Part shown: positions 15,579 to 23,756 of the stretch, in pieces | Numbering within the stretch: position 1 is the stretch's first letter | Layout of the letters: each line of letters starts with the position of its first letter | Source: an uncultured Muribaculaceae bacterium | Lineage (GTDB): Bacteria > Bacteroidota > Bacteroidia > Bacteroidales > Muribaculaceae | NCBI GenBank assembly: GCA_910578385.1 | Contig: CAJTQV010000026.1 | Coordinates: forward strand, 1-41,824 | Direction: 5' to 3' | Length of the DNA: 41,824 nucleotides | Notes under the pieces: model-generated | The model's database searches: none | The model's input: only the letters and a program-made list of their open reading frames with translations | Told to the model about the DNA's origin: nothing | Program-made: the position numbers and the translations under genes

Positions 15579-16916
15579 TTAAAAGGCACTGCTGCCGGAT
15601 GAACGTCCCTTGATGCGTCCGTGCTTCATCAGACCGTCATACTTGTGCATGATCAGGTGACCTTCCACAATGCGGAGAGTGTCAAGGATCACACCCACGA
15701 GGATGAGCAGCGACGTACCGCCGAAGAACGAAGCGAAGCTGCGGTTGAGTCCACATACATGAGCGATAGCGGGCAGGATAGCCACGATACCGAGGAAAAT
15801 CGAGCCGGGCAGAGTGATGCGCGACATGATTGAATCCAGATAATCAACGGTGGGCTTGCCGGGCTTGATACCGGGGATGAAGCCGTTGTTGCGCTTCATG
15901 TCCTCGGCCATCTGGGCGGGGCGCACTGTGATTGCGGTGTAGAAGTATGTGAACGCAACGATCATCAGGAAGTAGATGAGGTTGTACCAGAAGCCGTACA
16001 TGTCGGTGAGAGCGCCGAAGAAACCGGTCTGCTCAGTGCTGAATCCGACGAGTGTTACAGGGATGAACATGATGGCCTGCGCGAAGATGATAGGCATCAC
16101 ACCTGCAGCATTCACCTTGAGGGGAATGAACTGGCGCGCGCCACCATACTGCTTGTTGCCGACCACCTTCTTGGCATACTGCACCGGAACGTTGCGGGTA
16201 CCCTGCACGAGCAAGACCGCACCGGCGATGACAGCGAGAAGAATCACGATCTCAACGAGGAAGAGCACGAGGCCACCACCCTGCGAGTTCATGAGACGAC
16301 CGGTGAATTCCTGAACGAAAGCCTCGGGCAGACGGGCGATGATACCGATAAGGATGATGAACGAGATACCGTTGCCTACACCCTTCTGGTCGATACGCTC
16401 GCCGAGCCACATGATGAACATGGAGCCTGCTGCAAGGACAATCGTCATGAACGCTATGGTCCAGACACCTAATTCCACGTGGCCTCCGGCTGCCTGAACC
16501 TGATACTTGAGATTCATCAGATAAGCCGGACCCTGCAGCACGAGAATCAGCACTGTCAGATAACGGGTATACTGGTTGAGCTTCATTCGGCCGCTCTCGC
16601 CCTCACGCTGCATCTTCTGGAATGCAGGGAGCACCATGCCAAGAAGCTGTATCACGATCGATGCCGTGATATAGGGCATGATACCAAGCGCGAAGATCGA
16701 TGCCTGTGAGAAGGCACCACCCGAGAACATGTCGAGGAGTTGCATCAACCCGTCGGCAGTGAAATTCTTCAATGCCAGCAGCTCGTCGGGATTGATACCC
16801 GGCAAGACCACGTAGCACCCGAAGCGGTAGATGATCACAAGCAGCAGCGTGATGCCGATTCGCTTGCGGAGATCCTCTACGCTCCAGATATTTTTAATCG
16901 TTTTTGTAAATCCCAT
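15579..16916 (-). CDS. secY: Protein translocase subunit SecY
   Basis: Central channel of the Sec export pathway, in the inner membrane. About ten hydrophobic segments are seen, starting with ITLLLVIIYRFGCYVVLPGI. The conserved motifs PYITASIVIQLL and GIKPGKPTVDYLDSIMSR are present. 445 aa, normal. It follows rplO by 10 nt. Confidence 0.98.
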   Translation of the reverse strand: MGFTKTIKNIWSVEDLRKRIGITLLLVIIYRFGCYVVLPGINPDELLALKNFTADGLMQLLDMFSGGAFSQASIFALGIMPYITASIVIQLLGMVLPAFQKMQREGESGRMKLNQYTRYLTVLILVLQGPAYLMNLKYQVQAAGGHVELGVWTIAFMTIVLAAGSMFIMWLGERIDQKGVGNGISFIILIGIIARLPEAFVQEFTGRLMNSQGGGLVLFLVEIVILLAVIAGAVLLVQGTRNVPVQYAKKVVGNKQYGGARQFIPLKVNAAGVMPIIFAQAIMFIPVTLVGFSTEQTGFFGALTDMYGFWYNLIYFLMIVAFTYFYTAITVRPAQMAEDMKRNNGFIPGIKPGKPTVDYLDSIMSRITLPGSIFLGIVAILPAIAHVCGLNRSFASFFGGTSLLILVGVILDTLRIVEGHLIMHKYDGLMKHGRIKGRSSGSSAF

Positions 16917-16926
16917 TGTGTATCAG

Positions 16927-17370
16927 TTATTTTTTTACTACAGAACCACCGGCGGCCGTGATGGCAGCCTCGGCTGCTTTCGAGAAACCGTTTGCCTCGA
17001 CCTCGAGAGCGTGGCTGATAGTGCCGTTCGCGAGAATCTTGACAAGGGCGTTCTTCGAAACGAGACCTGCGTTGCGGAGGTCCTCGACAGTCACCTTGGT
17101 GGCGCCTGCTGCAGCGAGAGCTTCGAGAGCGTCAAGGTTGATGGCCTTGTACTCCACGCGGTTGATGTTCTTGAAGCCGAATTTCGGCACGCGGCGCTGG
17201 AGCGGCATCTGACCACCCTCGAAACCTACTTTGTGCTTGTAGCCCGAGCGTGATTTCGCACCCTTGTGACCGCGGGTCGAAGTTCCGCCGTAGCCCGAAC
17301 CGGTACCGCGGCCTATTCTCTTGCATTTCTTGTTGCTGCCGACGGCAGGCTGTAAATTATGTAATTCCAT
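16927..17370 (-). CDS. rplO: 50S ribosomal protein L15
   Basis: Late-assembling 50S protein. The N-terminal Gly-rich basic segment (GSNKKCKRIGRGTGSGYGGTSTRGHKGAKSR) and the KVGFEGGQMPLQRRVPKFGF motif identify it. 147 aa. It is 15 nt after rpmD. Confidence 0.98.
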   Translation of the reverse strand: MELHNLQPAVGSNKKCKRIGRGTGSGYGGTSTRGHKGAKSRSGYKHKVGFEGGQMPLQRRVPKFGFKNINRVEYKAINLDALEALAAAGATKVTVEDLRNAGLVSKNALVKILANGTISHALEVEANGFSKAAEAAITAAGGSVVKK

Positions 17371-17385
17371 TGTTCTGAATCTGCT

Positions 17386-17565
17386 TTAGAGTTTAGTCAC
17401 TTTAACTAAATGATGAACCCTCTTGACCATACCCATGATGTCGGGAGTATCCTCCTTGACCACGGTCTGGTTCATTTTGTGGATGCCGAGCGCGTCAAGG
17501 GTCAGCTTCTGAACCTTGGGCGCGTTGATACGGCTCTTGATCTGAGTGATTTGAATCTTAGCCAT
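17386..17565 (-). CDS. rpmD: 50S ribosomal protein L30
   Basis: A 59-aa protein in the gap between rpsE and rplO: it begins MAKIQITQIKSRINAPKVQK and contains LDALGIHKMNQTVVKED and the ending MGMVKRVHHLVKV, the standard bacterial L30 pattern. ATG at 17565-17563, TAA at 17388-17386, 8 nt after the rpsE stop. Confidence 0.95.
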   Translation of the reverse strand: MAKIQITQIKSRINAPKVQKLTLDALGIHKMNQTVVKEDTPDIMGMVKRVHHLVKVTKL

Positions 17566-17573
17566 CTCTTTGA

Positions 17574-18092
17574 TTATTTGCCGTTAAACACTTTTTCCAC
17601 GCTCACGCCGCGGTTCTGCGCTACCTGCGCCGGGCTGCGGAGCTCGTCGAGAGCGGCGATAGTCGCCTTGACGAGGTTGTGGGGGTTGGACGAGCCTTTT
17701 GACTTGGCGAGCACGTCAGTGATACCGACGCTCTCCAGAACGGCACGCATTGCACCACCGGCCTTTACTCCGGTACCCTCCGAAGCGGGCTTGAGGAAGA
17801 TGCGTGAGCCGCCGAACTTGGCTGCCACCTCGTGGGGAATTGTGCCCTTGTGTACCGGCACCTTGATAAGATTCTTCTTCGCAGTCTCAACGCCCTTGGC
17901 GATGGCTGCTGTCACCTCATTGGCTTTGCCGAGACCCCAGCCGATCACGCCGTCGCCGTTACCTACCACCACGATGGCGGCGAAGCTGAAAGCGCGACCA
18001 CCCTTGGTGACCTTGGTCACACGGTTGATGGCTACAAGGCGGTCCTGCAATTCAAGATCATTTGTGGATTTTACCTTATTGTTCTTTGCCAT
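17574..18092 (-). CDS. rpsE: 30S ribosomal protein S5
   Basis: 30S protein important for decoding accuracy and helicase activity at the mRNA entry. The double-stranded RNA-binding-like N-domain (LQDRLVAINRVTKVTKGGRAFSFAAIVVVGNGDGVIGWG) and the C-domain (GTGVKAGGAMRAVLESVGITDVL) are clear. 172 aa. Confidence 0.98.
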   Translation of the reverse strand: MAKNNKVKSTNDLELQDRLVAINRVTKVTKGGRAFSFAAIVVVGNGDGVIGWGLGKANEVTAAIAKGVETAKKNLIKVPVHKGTIPHEVAAKFGGSRIFLKPASEGTGVKAGGAMRAVLESVGITDVLAKSKGSSNPHNLVKATIAALDELRSPAQVAQNRGVSVEKVFNGK

Positions 18093-18100
18093 GATTCCTT

Positions 18101-18442
18101 TTAAAATTTAAGACCGGCCTTGCGGGCTGCGTCAGCCAATGATTTAACACGACCGTGATAGAGGTAACCGTTACGGTCGAACACGACCTCGGTGATACCT
18201 TTCTCAACAGCTTTCTTTGCGATCTCCTCGCCTACCTTAGCGGCGATCTCGACCTTTGTTCCCTCCTGGATGCCCTTTGAAGAAGCTGCAGCGAGTGTGC
18301 TGCCGCTCAGGTCATCGATCACCTGCACGTAGATTGCCTTGTTCGAGCGGAAGACGCTCATGCGGGGACGTGCTGCGGTACCGGAGATTTTACCGCGGAT
18401 GCGGGTTTTGATTTTATTTCTTCTTGCTATCTTGGATACCAT
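18101..18442 (-). CDS. rplR: 50S ribosomal protein L18
   Basis: 5S rRNA-binding protein of the central protuberance. R-I-R-G-K-I-S-G-T-AARPRMSVFRSNKAIYVQVIDD and the ending DRNGYLYHGRVKSLADAARKAGLKF are diagnostic. 113 aa. It follows rplF by 13 nt. Confidence 0.98.
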   Translation of the reverse strand: MVSKIARRNKIKTRIRGKISGTAARPRMSVFRSNKAIYVQVIDDLSGSTLAAASSKGIQEGTKVEIAAKVGEEIAKKAVEKGITEVVFDRNGYLYHGRVKSLADAARKAGLKF

Positions 18443-18455
18443 AATTCCTTAGTTT

Positions 18456-19010
18456 TTATTTGGCGTTAGCCGACTTTCCTGACTTGCGGCGGATAATCTC
18501 GCCTACAAACTTGATACCTTTACCCTTGTAAGGCTCGGGCTTGCGGAGCGAACGGATCTTTGCGCACACCTGGCCGAGAAGCTGCTTGTCGCTGCTTTCG
18601 AGAAGGATGAGCGGGTTCTTGTTACGCTCGGTCTTGGCTTCAACCTTGATTTCCTTGGGAAGTTTGATGAAGATAGCGTGAGAGTAACCCAGTGCGAGTT
18701 CGAGCACCTGGCCGGTTGCAGTGGCACGGTAGCCGACTCCGACGAGTTCCATCTCTTTCTTGTAACCTTCAGAAACGCCGACAACCATGTTGTGGATGAG
18801 AGCGCGGTAGAGACCGTGCATTGCGCGGTGCTCACGCTCGTCGTCGGGACGTGTCACGAGCACGTGGCCATCCTCAACCTTTACCTCGATGTCGGGATTG
18901 ATTTCCTGAGTGAGTTCTCCTTTTGGACCCTTCACAGTCACAGTGTGGTCCTTTACCTGTACGGTTACGCCGGCAGGTATTTCAATCGGTGCTTTACCTA
19001 TTCTTGACAT
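18456..19010 (-). CDS. rplF: 50S ribosomal protein L6
   Basis: 50S protein near the factor-binding site. MSRIGKAPIEIPAGVTV at the start and the motif EPYKGKGIKFVGEIIRRKSGK near the C-terminus are typical. The start at 19010 gives 184 aa, the family length; a further in-frame ATG at 19040 would overlap rpsH and adds 10 non-conserved residues. A purine-rich GGAGGAGG lies 4 nt before this ATG and supports the choice. Confidence 0.97.
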   Translation of the reverse strand: MSRIGKAPIEIPAGVTVQVKDHTVTVKGPKGELTQEINPDIEVKVEDGHVLVTRPDDEREHRAMHGLYRALIHNMVVGVSEGYKKEMELVGVGYRATATGQVLELALGYSHAIFIKLPKEIKVEAKTERNKNPLILLESSDKQLLGQVCAKIRSLRKPEPYKGKGIKFVGEIIRRKSGKSANAK

Positions 19011-19014
19011 GATA

Positions 19015-19022
19015 CCTCCTCC
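19015..19022 (-). promoter_or_regulatory. Shine-Dalgarno-like site before rplF
   Basis: The minus strand reads GGAGGAGG, 4 nt before the rplF ATG, inside the 14-nt rpsH-rplF gap. Most genes in the window lack such a site, as expected for Bacteroidetes. The site decides the rplF start at 19010. Confidence 0.6.
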
Positions 19023-19024
19023 TA

Positions 19025-19423
19025 TTAATAAACGTAACACAATACTTCGCCGCCGATCTTACGCTCTTTGGCTTCCTTGTTGGTCATCACGCCCTGCGAA
19101 GTCGAGAGGATCGCGATGCCGAGGCCGTTGAGCACACGGGGCATATCTTTGTAACCGGTGTACTGGCGAAGACCCGGACGCGAGATGCGGTGCAGGTTCT
19201 TGATGGCGCACACTTTGTCAACCGGATCATACTTCAAGGCAATCTTGATGGTGCCTTTGGGGGCGTTTGCATCCTCGAACTTGTAGTTCAGGATATAGCC
19301 CTGGTCGAAAAGGATCTTAGTGATCTCCCTTTTCATTTTAGACGTAGGAATCTCCACGACGCGGTGGCCTGCCATGATGGCGTTCCTAAGTCTGGTCAGA
19401 TAATCTGCTATTGGATCAGTCAT
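19025..19423 (-). CDS. rpsH: 30S ribosomal protein S8
   Basis: Primary 16S rRNA binder and, in E. coli, translational repressor of the spc operon. MTDPIADYLTRLRNAIMAGH and the ending GVMTNKEAKERKIGGEVLCYVY are diagnostic. 132 aa. The 122-nt gap to rpsN upstream is long and GC-rich. Confidence 0.98.
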   Translation of the reverse strand: MTDPIADYLTRLRNAIMAGHRVVEIPTSKMKREITKILFDQGYILNYKFEDANAPKGTIKIALKYDPVDKVCAIKNLHRISRPGLRQYTGYKDMPRVLNGLGIAILSTSQGVMTNKEAKERKIGGEVLCYVY

Positions 19424-19545
19424 TTTTTTGTTGATTAAATTGATTCAGATATACTGAACAATATTTAAAACTCACTGTATGTTCGATGTTGGTGCCACTT
19501 GGTGGCGAGCGGTGCCGGGGCGGAGGCCGCCGGTGACCCTGTGGA
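19424..19545 (-). promoter_or_regulatory. GC-rich rpsN-rpsH spacer with short inverted repeats
   Basis: This 122-nt spacer is far longer than its neighbours. Just after the rpsN stop it is GC-rich and holds short inverted repeats, for example GCCAC-TTG-GTGGC. The half next to rpsH is AT-rich. No promoter was found. S8 represses the spc operon by binding mRNA in E. coli; a comparable site here is only a possibility. Confidence 0.35.
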
Positions 19546-19848
19546 TCACCAGCTTGCCTTCTTTACTCCCGGAATCAGACCGGCCGAAGCCATCTCGCGG
19601 AACTGGATCCTTGAGATTCCGAACTGGCGCATGTAGCCTTTGGGACGGCCCGTGATCTCGCAACGGTTGTGGAGACGCACGCGTGAGGCGTTCTTCGGAA
19701 GCTTCTGGAGCTTCGTGAGAGCCTCATAATCGATGTTGCCGTCGGCGTCAGCGAGAGCGGCTTTCTTGAGAGCGGCTTTCTTGGCAGCATACTTTGCCAC
19801 CATTCTCTGACGCTTTACCTCGCGGGCTTTCATTGATTCTTTTGCCAT
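19546..19848 (-). CDS. rpsN: 30S ribosomal protein S14, zinc-free type
   Basis: 30S head protein. MAKESMKAREVKRQRMVAKYA and the core RVRLHNRCEITGRPKGYMRQFGISRIQFREMA identify it. Only one cysteine is present, so it lacks the zinc finger of the short S14 type. 100 aa, matching the long zinc-free form. It lies 11 nt after rplE. Confidence 0.97.
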   Translation of the reverse strand: MAKESMKAREVKRQRMVAKYAAKKAALKKAALADADGNIDYEALTKLQKLPKNASRVRLHNRCEITGRPKGYMRQFGISRIQFREMASAGLIPGVKKASW

Positions 19849-19859
19849 ATCTCTTTCTC

Positions 19860-20408
19860 TTAATTTTCGTGTTTGAACGGTAATCCGAATTTCTTGAGCA
19901 GCGCGAAACCTTCCTCGTCAGTGTTGGCCGAAGTCACGAAGGTGATGTTCATACCCTGGAGCTTGGGCACGCTGTCGATATTGATCTCGGGGAAGATGAT
20001 CTGCTCAGTGATGCCGAGCGTGTAGTTGCCACGGCCGTCGAGCTTGGAGTTGATACCCTTGAAGTCGCGGATACGGGGCAGAGCCACGCGCACGAGTCTC
20101 TCAAGGAACTCATACATTTTCTCACGACGGAGTGTCACCATCGCGCCGATAGGCATTTTCTTACGGAGCTTGAAGTTCGAGATGTCCTTGCGAGAGAGAG
20201 TCGGAACCGCTTTCTGACCTGTGATGGCAGTAAGCTCGTTGAGGGCTGTCTCGATGATTTTCTTGTCCTGCGTAGCAGCGCCAAGACCCTGGTTGATCAC
20301 GATTTTCTCCAGGCGGGGGACCTGCATGGGAGTTGAGTACTTGAACTCTTCAGTGAGCTCGGGGACAATTCTCTCTTTGTAGTCCTTTGAAAGTGTCGTC
20401 TCTGCCAT
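19860..20408 (-). CDS. rplE: 50S ribosomal protein L5
   Basis: 5S rRNA-binding protein that bridges to the 30S head. PRLEKIVINQGLGAATQD and RIRDFKGINSKLDGRGNYTLGITEQIIFPEI are the conserved segments. 182 aa. Its ATG overlaps the rplX stop by one nucleotide (TAATG), implying coupled translation. Confidence 0.98.
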   Translation of the reverse strand: MAETTLSKDYKERIVPELTEEFKYSTPMQVPRLEKIVINQGLGAATQDKKIIETALNELTAITGQKAVPTLSRKDISNFKLRKKMPIGAMVTLRREKMYEFLERLVRVALPRIRDFKGINSKLDGRGNYTLGITEQIIFPEINIDSVPKLQGMNITFVTSANTDEEGFALLKKFGLPFKHEN

Positions 20409-20728
20409 TATTTGATCTCCTCTCCTGATTTTTTAGCGTAACGCACCAGTTTGCCGGCCTCGTTGCGGCGGCGACCGATACGGGTGGGCTTGCCCGACTT
20501 GGGATCCACCACATTAAGATTAGAAATATGCACCGGTGCCTCGATCTTCACGATACCACCCTGGGGATACTTGGCAGTCGGCTTTGTGCTTTTGGAGACG
20601 ATGTTCACGCCCTCCACGATGGCGCGGTTCTTCTTGACCTGCACCTCGAGCACGCGACCTGTCTTGCCCTTGTCGTCACCGGCATTGACATAGACAGTGT
20701 CTCCTTTCTTTATATGCAATTTTGCCAT
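20408..20728 (-). CDS. rplX: 50S ribosomal protein L24
   Basis: Early 50S assembly initiator with a KOW motif: KLHIKKGDTVYVNAGDDKGKTGRVLEV, and VEGVNIVSKSTKP further on. 106 aa. The stop overlaps the rplE start by one nucleotide. Confidence 0.98.
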   Translation of the reverse strand: MAKLHIKKGDTVYVNAGDDKGKTGRVLEVQVKKNRAIVEGVNIVSKSTKPTAKYPQGGIVKIEAPVHISNLNVVDPKSGKPTRIGRRRNEAGKLVRYAKKSGEEIK

Positions 20729-20763
20729 TTTCTTTGAATTTGTCTAAGACGTTTGAATTTGAT

Positions 20764-21129
20764 TTAGAGCACCTCGGGTGCGAGCGAAACGATCTTCATG
20801 TTGGTCGCGCGGAGTTCGCGTGCCACGGGGCCGAAGATACGGGTTCCGCGGATTTCGCCTGAGTTGTTGAGCAGCACGCAAGCGTTGTCGTCGAAGCGGA
20901 TGTAGCTTCCGTCGGGACGGCGGATCTCCTTCTTCGTACGGACTACGACTGCCTTTGATACTGTACCTTTCTTCACGTCGGAAGAGGGGATTGTGCTCTT
21001 GACGGTAACTACGATGATATCACCGACGCCGGCATAGCGGCGGCCTGTGCCACCGAGGACATGGATGCAGAGGACTTCCTTCGCTCCAGAGTTGTCGGCT
21101 ACTGTTAAACGTGATTCTGTCTGTATCAT
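20764..21129 (-). CDS. rplN: 50S ribosomal protein L14
   Basis: 50S interface protein. MIQTESRLTVADNSGAKEVLCIHVLGG at the start and GTRIFGPVARELR near the end are diagnostic. 121 aa, nearly invariant family length. It starts 2 nt after the rpsQ stop. Confidence 0.98.
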   Translation of the reverse strand: MIQTESRLTVADNSGAKEVLCIHVLGGTGRRYAGVGDIIVVTVKSTIPSSDVKKGTVSKAVVVRTKKEIRRPDGSYIRFDDNACVLLNNSGEIRGTRIFGPVARELRATNMKIVSLAPEVL

Positions 21130-21131
21130 GA

Positions 21132-21395
21132 TTACTTAACTTTTTCGATGATTTCTACCAGTCTCCATCTCTTGGTCTTGCTCAAGGGACGGGTCTCCAT
21201 CAGGCGTACAGTATCACCGATCGAGCACTCGTTGTTCTCGTCGTGTGCGTGATACTTCTTCGTCTTATTCACAAATTTACCGTAGATCGGGTGTTTCTCC
21301 TTCCATTTGATCTCAACCGTGATGGTCTTGTCGCACTTGTTGCTCGAAACAACCCCGATTCTCTCTTTTCTCAGATTTCTTTTGATTTCTTCCAT
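21132..21395 (-). CDS. rpsQ: 30S ribosomal protein S17
   Basis: OB-fold 16S rRNA binder of the 30S body. RKERIGVVSSNKCDKTITVEIKWKEKHPIYGKFV and DTVRLMETRPLSKTKRWRLVEI identify it. 87 aa. It follows rpmC by 25 nt. Confidence 0.98.
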   Translation of the reverse strand: MEEIKRNLRKERIGVVSSNKCDKTITVEIKWKEKHPIYGKFVNKTKKYHAHDENNECSIGDTVRLMETRPLSKTKRWRLVEIIEKVK

Positions 21396-21420
21396 TTTTC
21401 TGATGATTTCACCGGGTTAA

Positions 21421-21636
21421 TTACTTGGAAGCTGCCTCCTTGGCGGCGGCGATTTCCTTCTGGCGCAACACTGTCTTCAGACGGGCGATATCACGGCGAT
21501 CCTTGGTGATCTTGGCCGGATTGTCCGAGGGAGATATCGCGTGCGCTACTTTCAATTCACGATAAGCCTTCTCTGCAGCCTCTATGCGGGCCTGCAACTC
21601 CTGAATGCTTAATTCCTTGATTTCTTCCTTTTTCAT
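21421..21636 (-). CDS. rpmC: 50S ribosomal protein L29
   Basis: Small two-helix protein at the tunnel exit near the SRP and trigger-factor docking site. It begins MKKEEIKELSIQELQARI and carries the family motif ITKDRRDIARLKTVLRQKE. 71 aa. A 187-nt gap separates it from rplP, where most genomes have almost none. Confidence 0.96.
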   Translation of the reverse strand: MKKEEIKELSIQELQARIEAAEKAYRELKVAHAISPSDNPAKITKDRRDIARLKTVLRQKEIAAAKEAASK

Positions 21637-21710
21637 TTTATTTTTGTTGGTTATGTGCGATCGGTTTCCCTATCGTACTTATACACATTTAGGGCCCATT
21701 CCGGCCCGGT

Positions 21711-21738
21711 CGGGAGGCATGCTTGCGCATACCTCCCG
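21711..21738 (-). promoter_or_regulatory. Stable hairpin in the rplP-rpmC spacer
   Basis: In the 187-nt spacer 21637-21823 the minus-strand RNA folds as a 12-bp stem (21711-21722 with 21727-21738). The single imperfect position is a G-U pair, and a GCAA tetraloop closes the stem. GNRA loops and G-U pairs point to function as RNA on the coding strand. No T-run follows, so it is not a typical terminator. The rest of the spacer is AT-rich on the rplP side. Confidence 0.55.
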
Positions 21739-21823
21739 AATGTTGAACCGAAATATTCCCTAATTATTGTGCGTATCAATAGAAAAATCTATATCTCACT
21801 TAATTTTTTCGCAGAATTTATGG

Positions 21824-22255
21824 TTATACGTTCTGTGAGGGGTCGTAGTCGCGACGTACGATGAACTTGGTGAGCACCGGAAGTTTCTGGGCCGCGAGGC
21901 GGAGTGCTTCCTTAGCCACGTCGTAGGGTACGCCGTCAACCTCGATAAGGATACGTCCGGGAGTGACGGGTGCCACGAATCCCTCGGGATTACCCTTACC
22001 TTTACCCATTCGCACCTCAGCGGGCTTCTTGGTGATAGGCTTGTCGGGGAAGATGCGGATCCAGATCTGACCCTGACGCTGCATGTAGCGTGTCACGGCG
22101 ATACGGGCTGCCTCTATCTGACGGCCGGTAATCCATTTCGAATCAAGAGTCTTGATGCCGAACGAACCGAAAGCCAGCTGATTGCCTCTCTGAGCCTCAC
22201 CTTTCATGCGGCCCTTTTGCGAGCGGCGGTATCTTGTTTTCTTAGGCTGTAACAT
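21824..22255 (-). CDS. rplP: 50S ribosomal protein L16
   Basis: 50S protein at the A-site tRNA elbow. MLQPKKTRYRRSQKGRMKG, the ITGRQIEAARIAVTRYMQRQGQIWIRIFPDKP segment and RMGKGKGNPEG are diagnostic. 143 aa. It follows rpsC by 20 nt. Confidence 0.98.
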   Translation of the reverse strand: MLQPKKTRYRRSQKGRMKGEAQRGNQLAFGSFGIKTLDSKWITGRQIEAARIAVTRYMQRQGQIWIRIFPDKPITKKPAEVRMGKGKGNPEGFVAPVTPGRILIEVDGVPYDVAKEALRLAAQKLPVLTKFIVRRDYDPSQNV

Positions 22256-22275
22256 TATCTAAGATTCTTTACTTG

Positions 22276-23013
22276 TTAACGGTTGTTGTTATTCTTCTTG
22301 TTGCGGAAACCGCCCTTGCGGCCTTCGCCACGGGGACGACCGCCCGGCTCCTTCTGACCTGCCACGTAAGTGGGAGTCAGCTCCTTCTTGCCGTAAACCT
22401 CACCGCGGCAGATCCACACCTTCACGCCGACAACGCCGACCTTGGTGTGAGCCTCCACGAGTGCGTAGTCGATGTCAGCGCGGAGAGTGTGGAGAGGCGT
22501 ACGGCCTTCCTTGAACATCTCCGAGCGTGCCATCTCGGCACCGTTCAGACGACCGCTCACCTGCACCTTGATACCCTCGGCACCCATGCGCATTGTGCTT
22601 GCGACAGCCATCTTGACAGCACGGCGGTAAGCCACCTTGTTCTCAATCTGGCGTGCGATGTTGGTCGCCACGATCTCAGCGTCGAGTTCCGGACGCTTGA
22701 TCTCGTGGATATTGATCTGAACTTCCTTGTCGGTCACTTTCTTGAGTTCCTCCTTGAGCGCGTCAACATCCTTGCCGCCCTTGCCGATGATCATACCGGG
22801 GCGGAAAGTTGCGATGGTCACTGTGGCCATCTTGAGGGTGCGTTCGATGATGATTCTCGAGACACTTGCCTTAGCAAGACGAGTGTGGAGGTACTTACGG
22901 ATCTTAGAGTCCTCAAGAAGAGTCTCGCCGTATTTCTTACCGCCATACCAGTTGGAGTCCCAGCCGCGGATCACGCCGAGGCGGTTGCTGATCGGATTTA
23001 CTTTCTGTCCCAT
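22276..23013 (-). CDS. rpsC: 30S ribosomal protein S3
   Basis: 30S head protein at the mRNA entry. MGQKVNPISNRLGVIRGWDSNWYG, a KH domain with the RPGMIIGKGGKDVDALKEEL motif, and VSGRLNGAEMARSE are seen. The C-terminus is a basic, Asn-rich tail (RGEGRKGGFRNKKNNNNR). 245 aa, slightly longer than in E. coli because of this tail. Confidence 0.98.
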   Translation of the reverse strand: MGQKVNPISNRLGVIRGWDSNWYGGKKYGETLLEDSKIRKYLHTRLAKASVSRIIIERTLKMATVTIATFRPGMIIGKGGKDVDALKEELKKVTDKEVQINIHEIKRPELDAEIVATNIARQIENKVAYRRAVKMAVASTMRMGAEGIKVQVSGRLNGAEMARSEMFKEGRTPLHTLRADIDYALVEAHTKVGVVGVKVWICRGEVYGKKELTPTYVAGQKEPGGRPRGEGRKGGFRNKKNNNNR

Positions 23014-23018
23014 CTTGC

Positions 23019-23423
23019 TTAGTCGTTTGTTTTATTAATAGTGTCCACAAAGAGAGTGACGTGGTTTGAGCGCTTGCGGATTCTGTAGCCACGGCCCTGC
23101 GGAGCGGGGCGCATGCGCTTCAGCATCGGAGCGGCGTCAACAAACACCGTTTTAACATAGAGCTCGCCGGCTTCGGCTTTACGCTCGTTCTTCTGTTCCC
23201 AGTTTGCGATTGCGGAGCGGAGAAGCTTCTCAACCTTGCGGGATGCCTCCTTGTTGGAGAACTTGAGTATACCGAGGGCCTTGAACGCCTCGACGCCGCG
23301 GATCATGTCAACGACGAGACGCATCTTGCGGGGCGACGAGGGAACGTTGCGGAGACGTGCTCCGAACTCGTTCTTCTTCGCAGCCTTGATGGCGTCGGCT
23401 GATTGTCTTTTTCTTAAACCCAT
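23019..23423 (-). CDS. rplV: 50S ribosomal protein L22
   Basis: 50S protein whose loop lines the exit tunnel. NVPSSPRKMRLVVDMIRGVEAFKALGIL and the loop segment FVDAAPMLKRMRPAPQGRGYRIRKRSNHVT are diagnostic. 134 aa. It ends 5 nt before rpsC. Confidence 0.98.
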   Translation of the reverse strand: MGLRKRQSADAIKAAKKNEFGARLRNVPSSPRKMRLVVDMIRGVEAFKALGILKFSNKEASRKVEKLLRSAIANWEQKNERKAEAGELYVKTVFVDAAPMLKRMRPAPQGRGYRIRKRSNHVTLFVDTINKTND

Positions 23424-23465
23424 TGTATGTTATTCTGTTTTTTACGTGAATTGATGATTGGGGCC

Positions 23466-23735
23466 TTATTTCTTCTTGTTGCCGGCGTGGCCGCGGAATG
23501 TGCGGGTGGGGGCAAACTCACCGAGCTTGTGGCCGACCATGTTTTCGGTCACATAGACGGGGATGAACTTGTTGCCGTTGTGAACGGCGAAAGTGTGTCC
23601 CACGAAGTCGGGCGAGATCATGGAGGCGCGGCTCCAGGTCTTGATGACACTCTTCTTACCGCTCTCGTCCATGGCTGCGACCTTCTTCTCCAGCTTTACG
23701 GAAATAAAGGGTCCTTTTTTAAGCGAACGACTCAT
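23466..23735 (-). CDS. rpsS: 30S ribosomal protein S19
   Basis: 30S head protein contacting S13. MSRSLKKGPFISVKLEKKV, KTWSRASMISPDFVGHTFAVHNG and MVGHKLGEFAPTRTFRGH identify it. 89 aa. It lies 21 nt after rplB. Confidence 0.98.
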   Translation of the reverse strand: MSRSLKKGPFISVKLEKKVAAMDESGKKSVIKTWSRASMISPDFVGHTFAVHNGNKFIPVYVTENMVGHKLGEFAPTRTFRGHAGNKKK

Positions 23736-23756
23736 ACTTGTCTTAGATTAATCAAA

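Noticed and set aside
19011..19040. Upstream ATG at 19040 for rplF
   Set aside because: It would overlap rpsH and add a non-conserved stretch; the ATG at 19010 has a Shine-Dalgarno-like site and gives the family N-terminus.
22273..23022. Open frame of 249 codons on the plus strand
   Set aside because: Exactly antisense to rpsC and rich in Leu/His/Val, as expected for the complement of a basic ribosomal gene.
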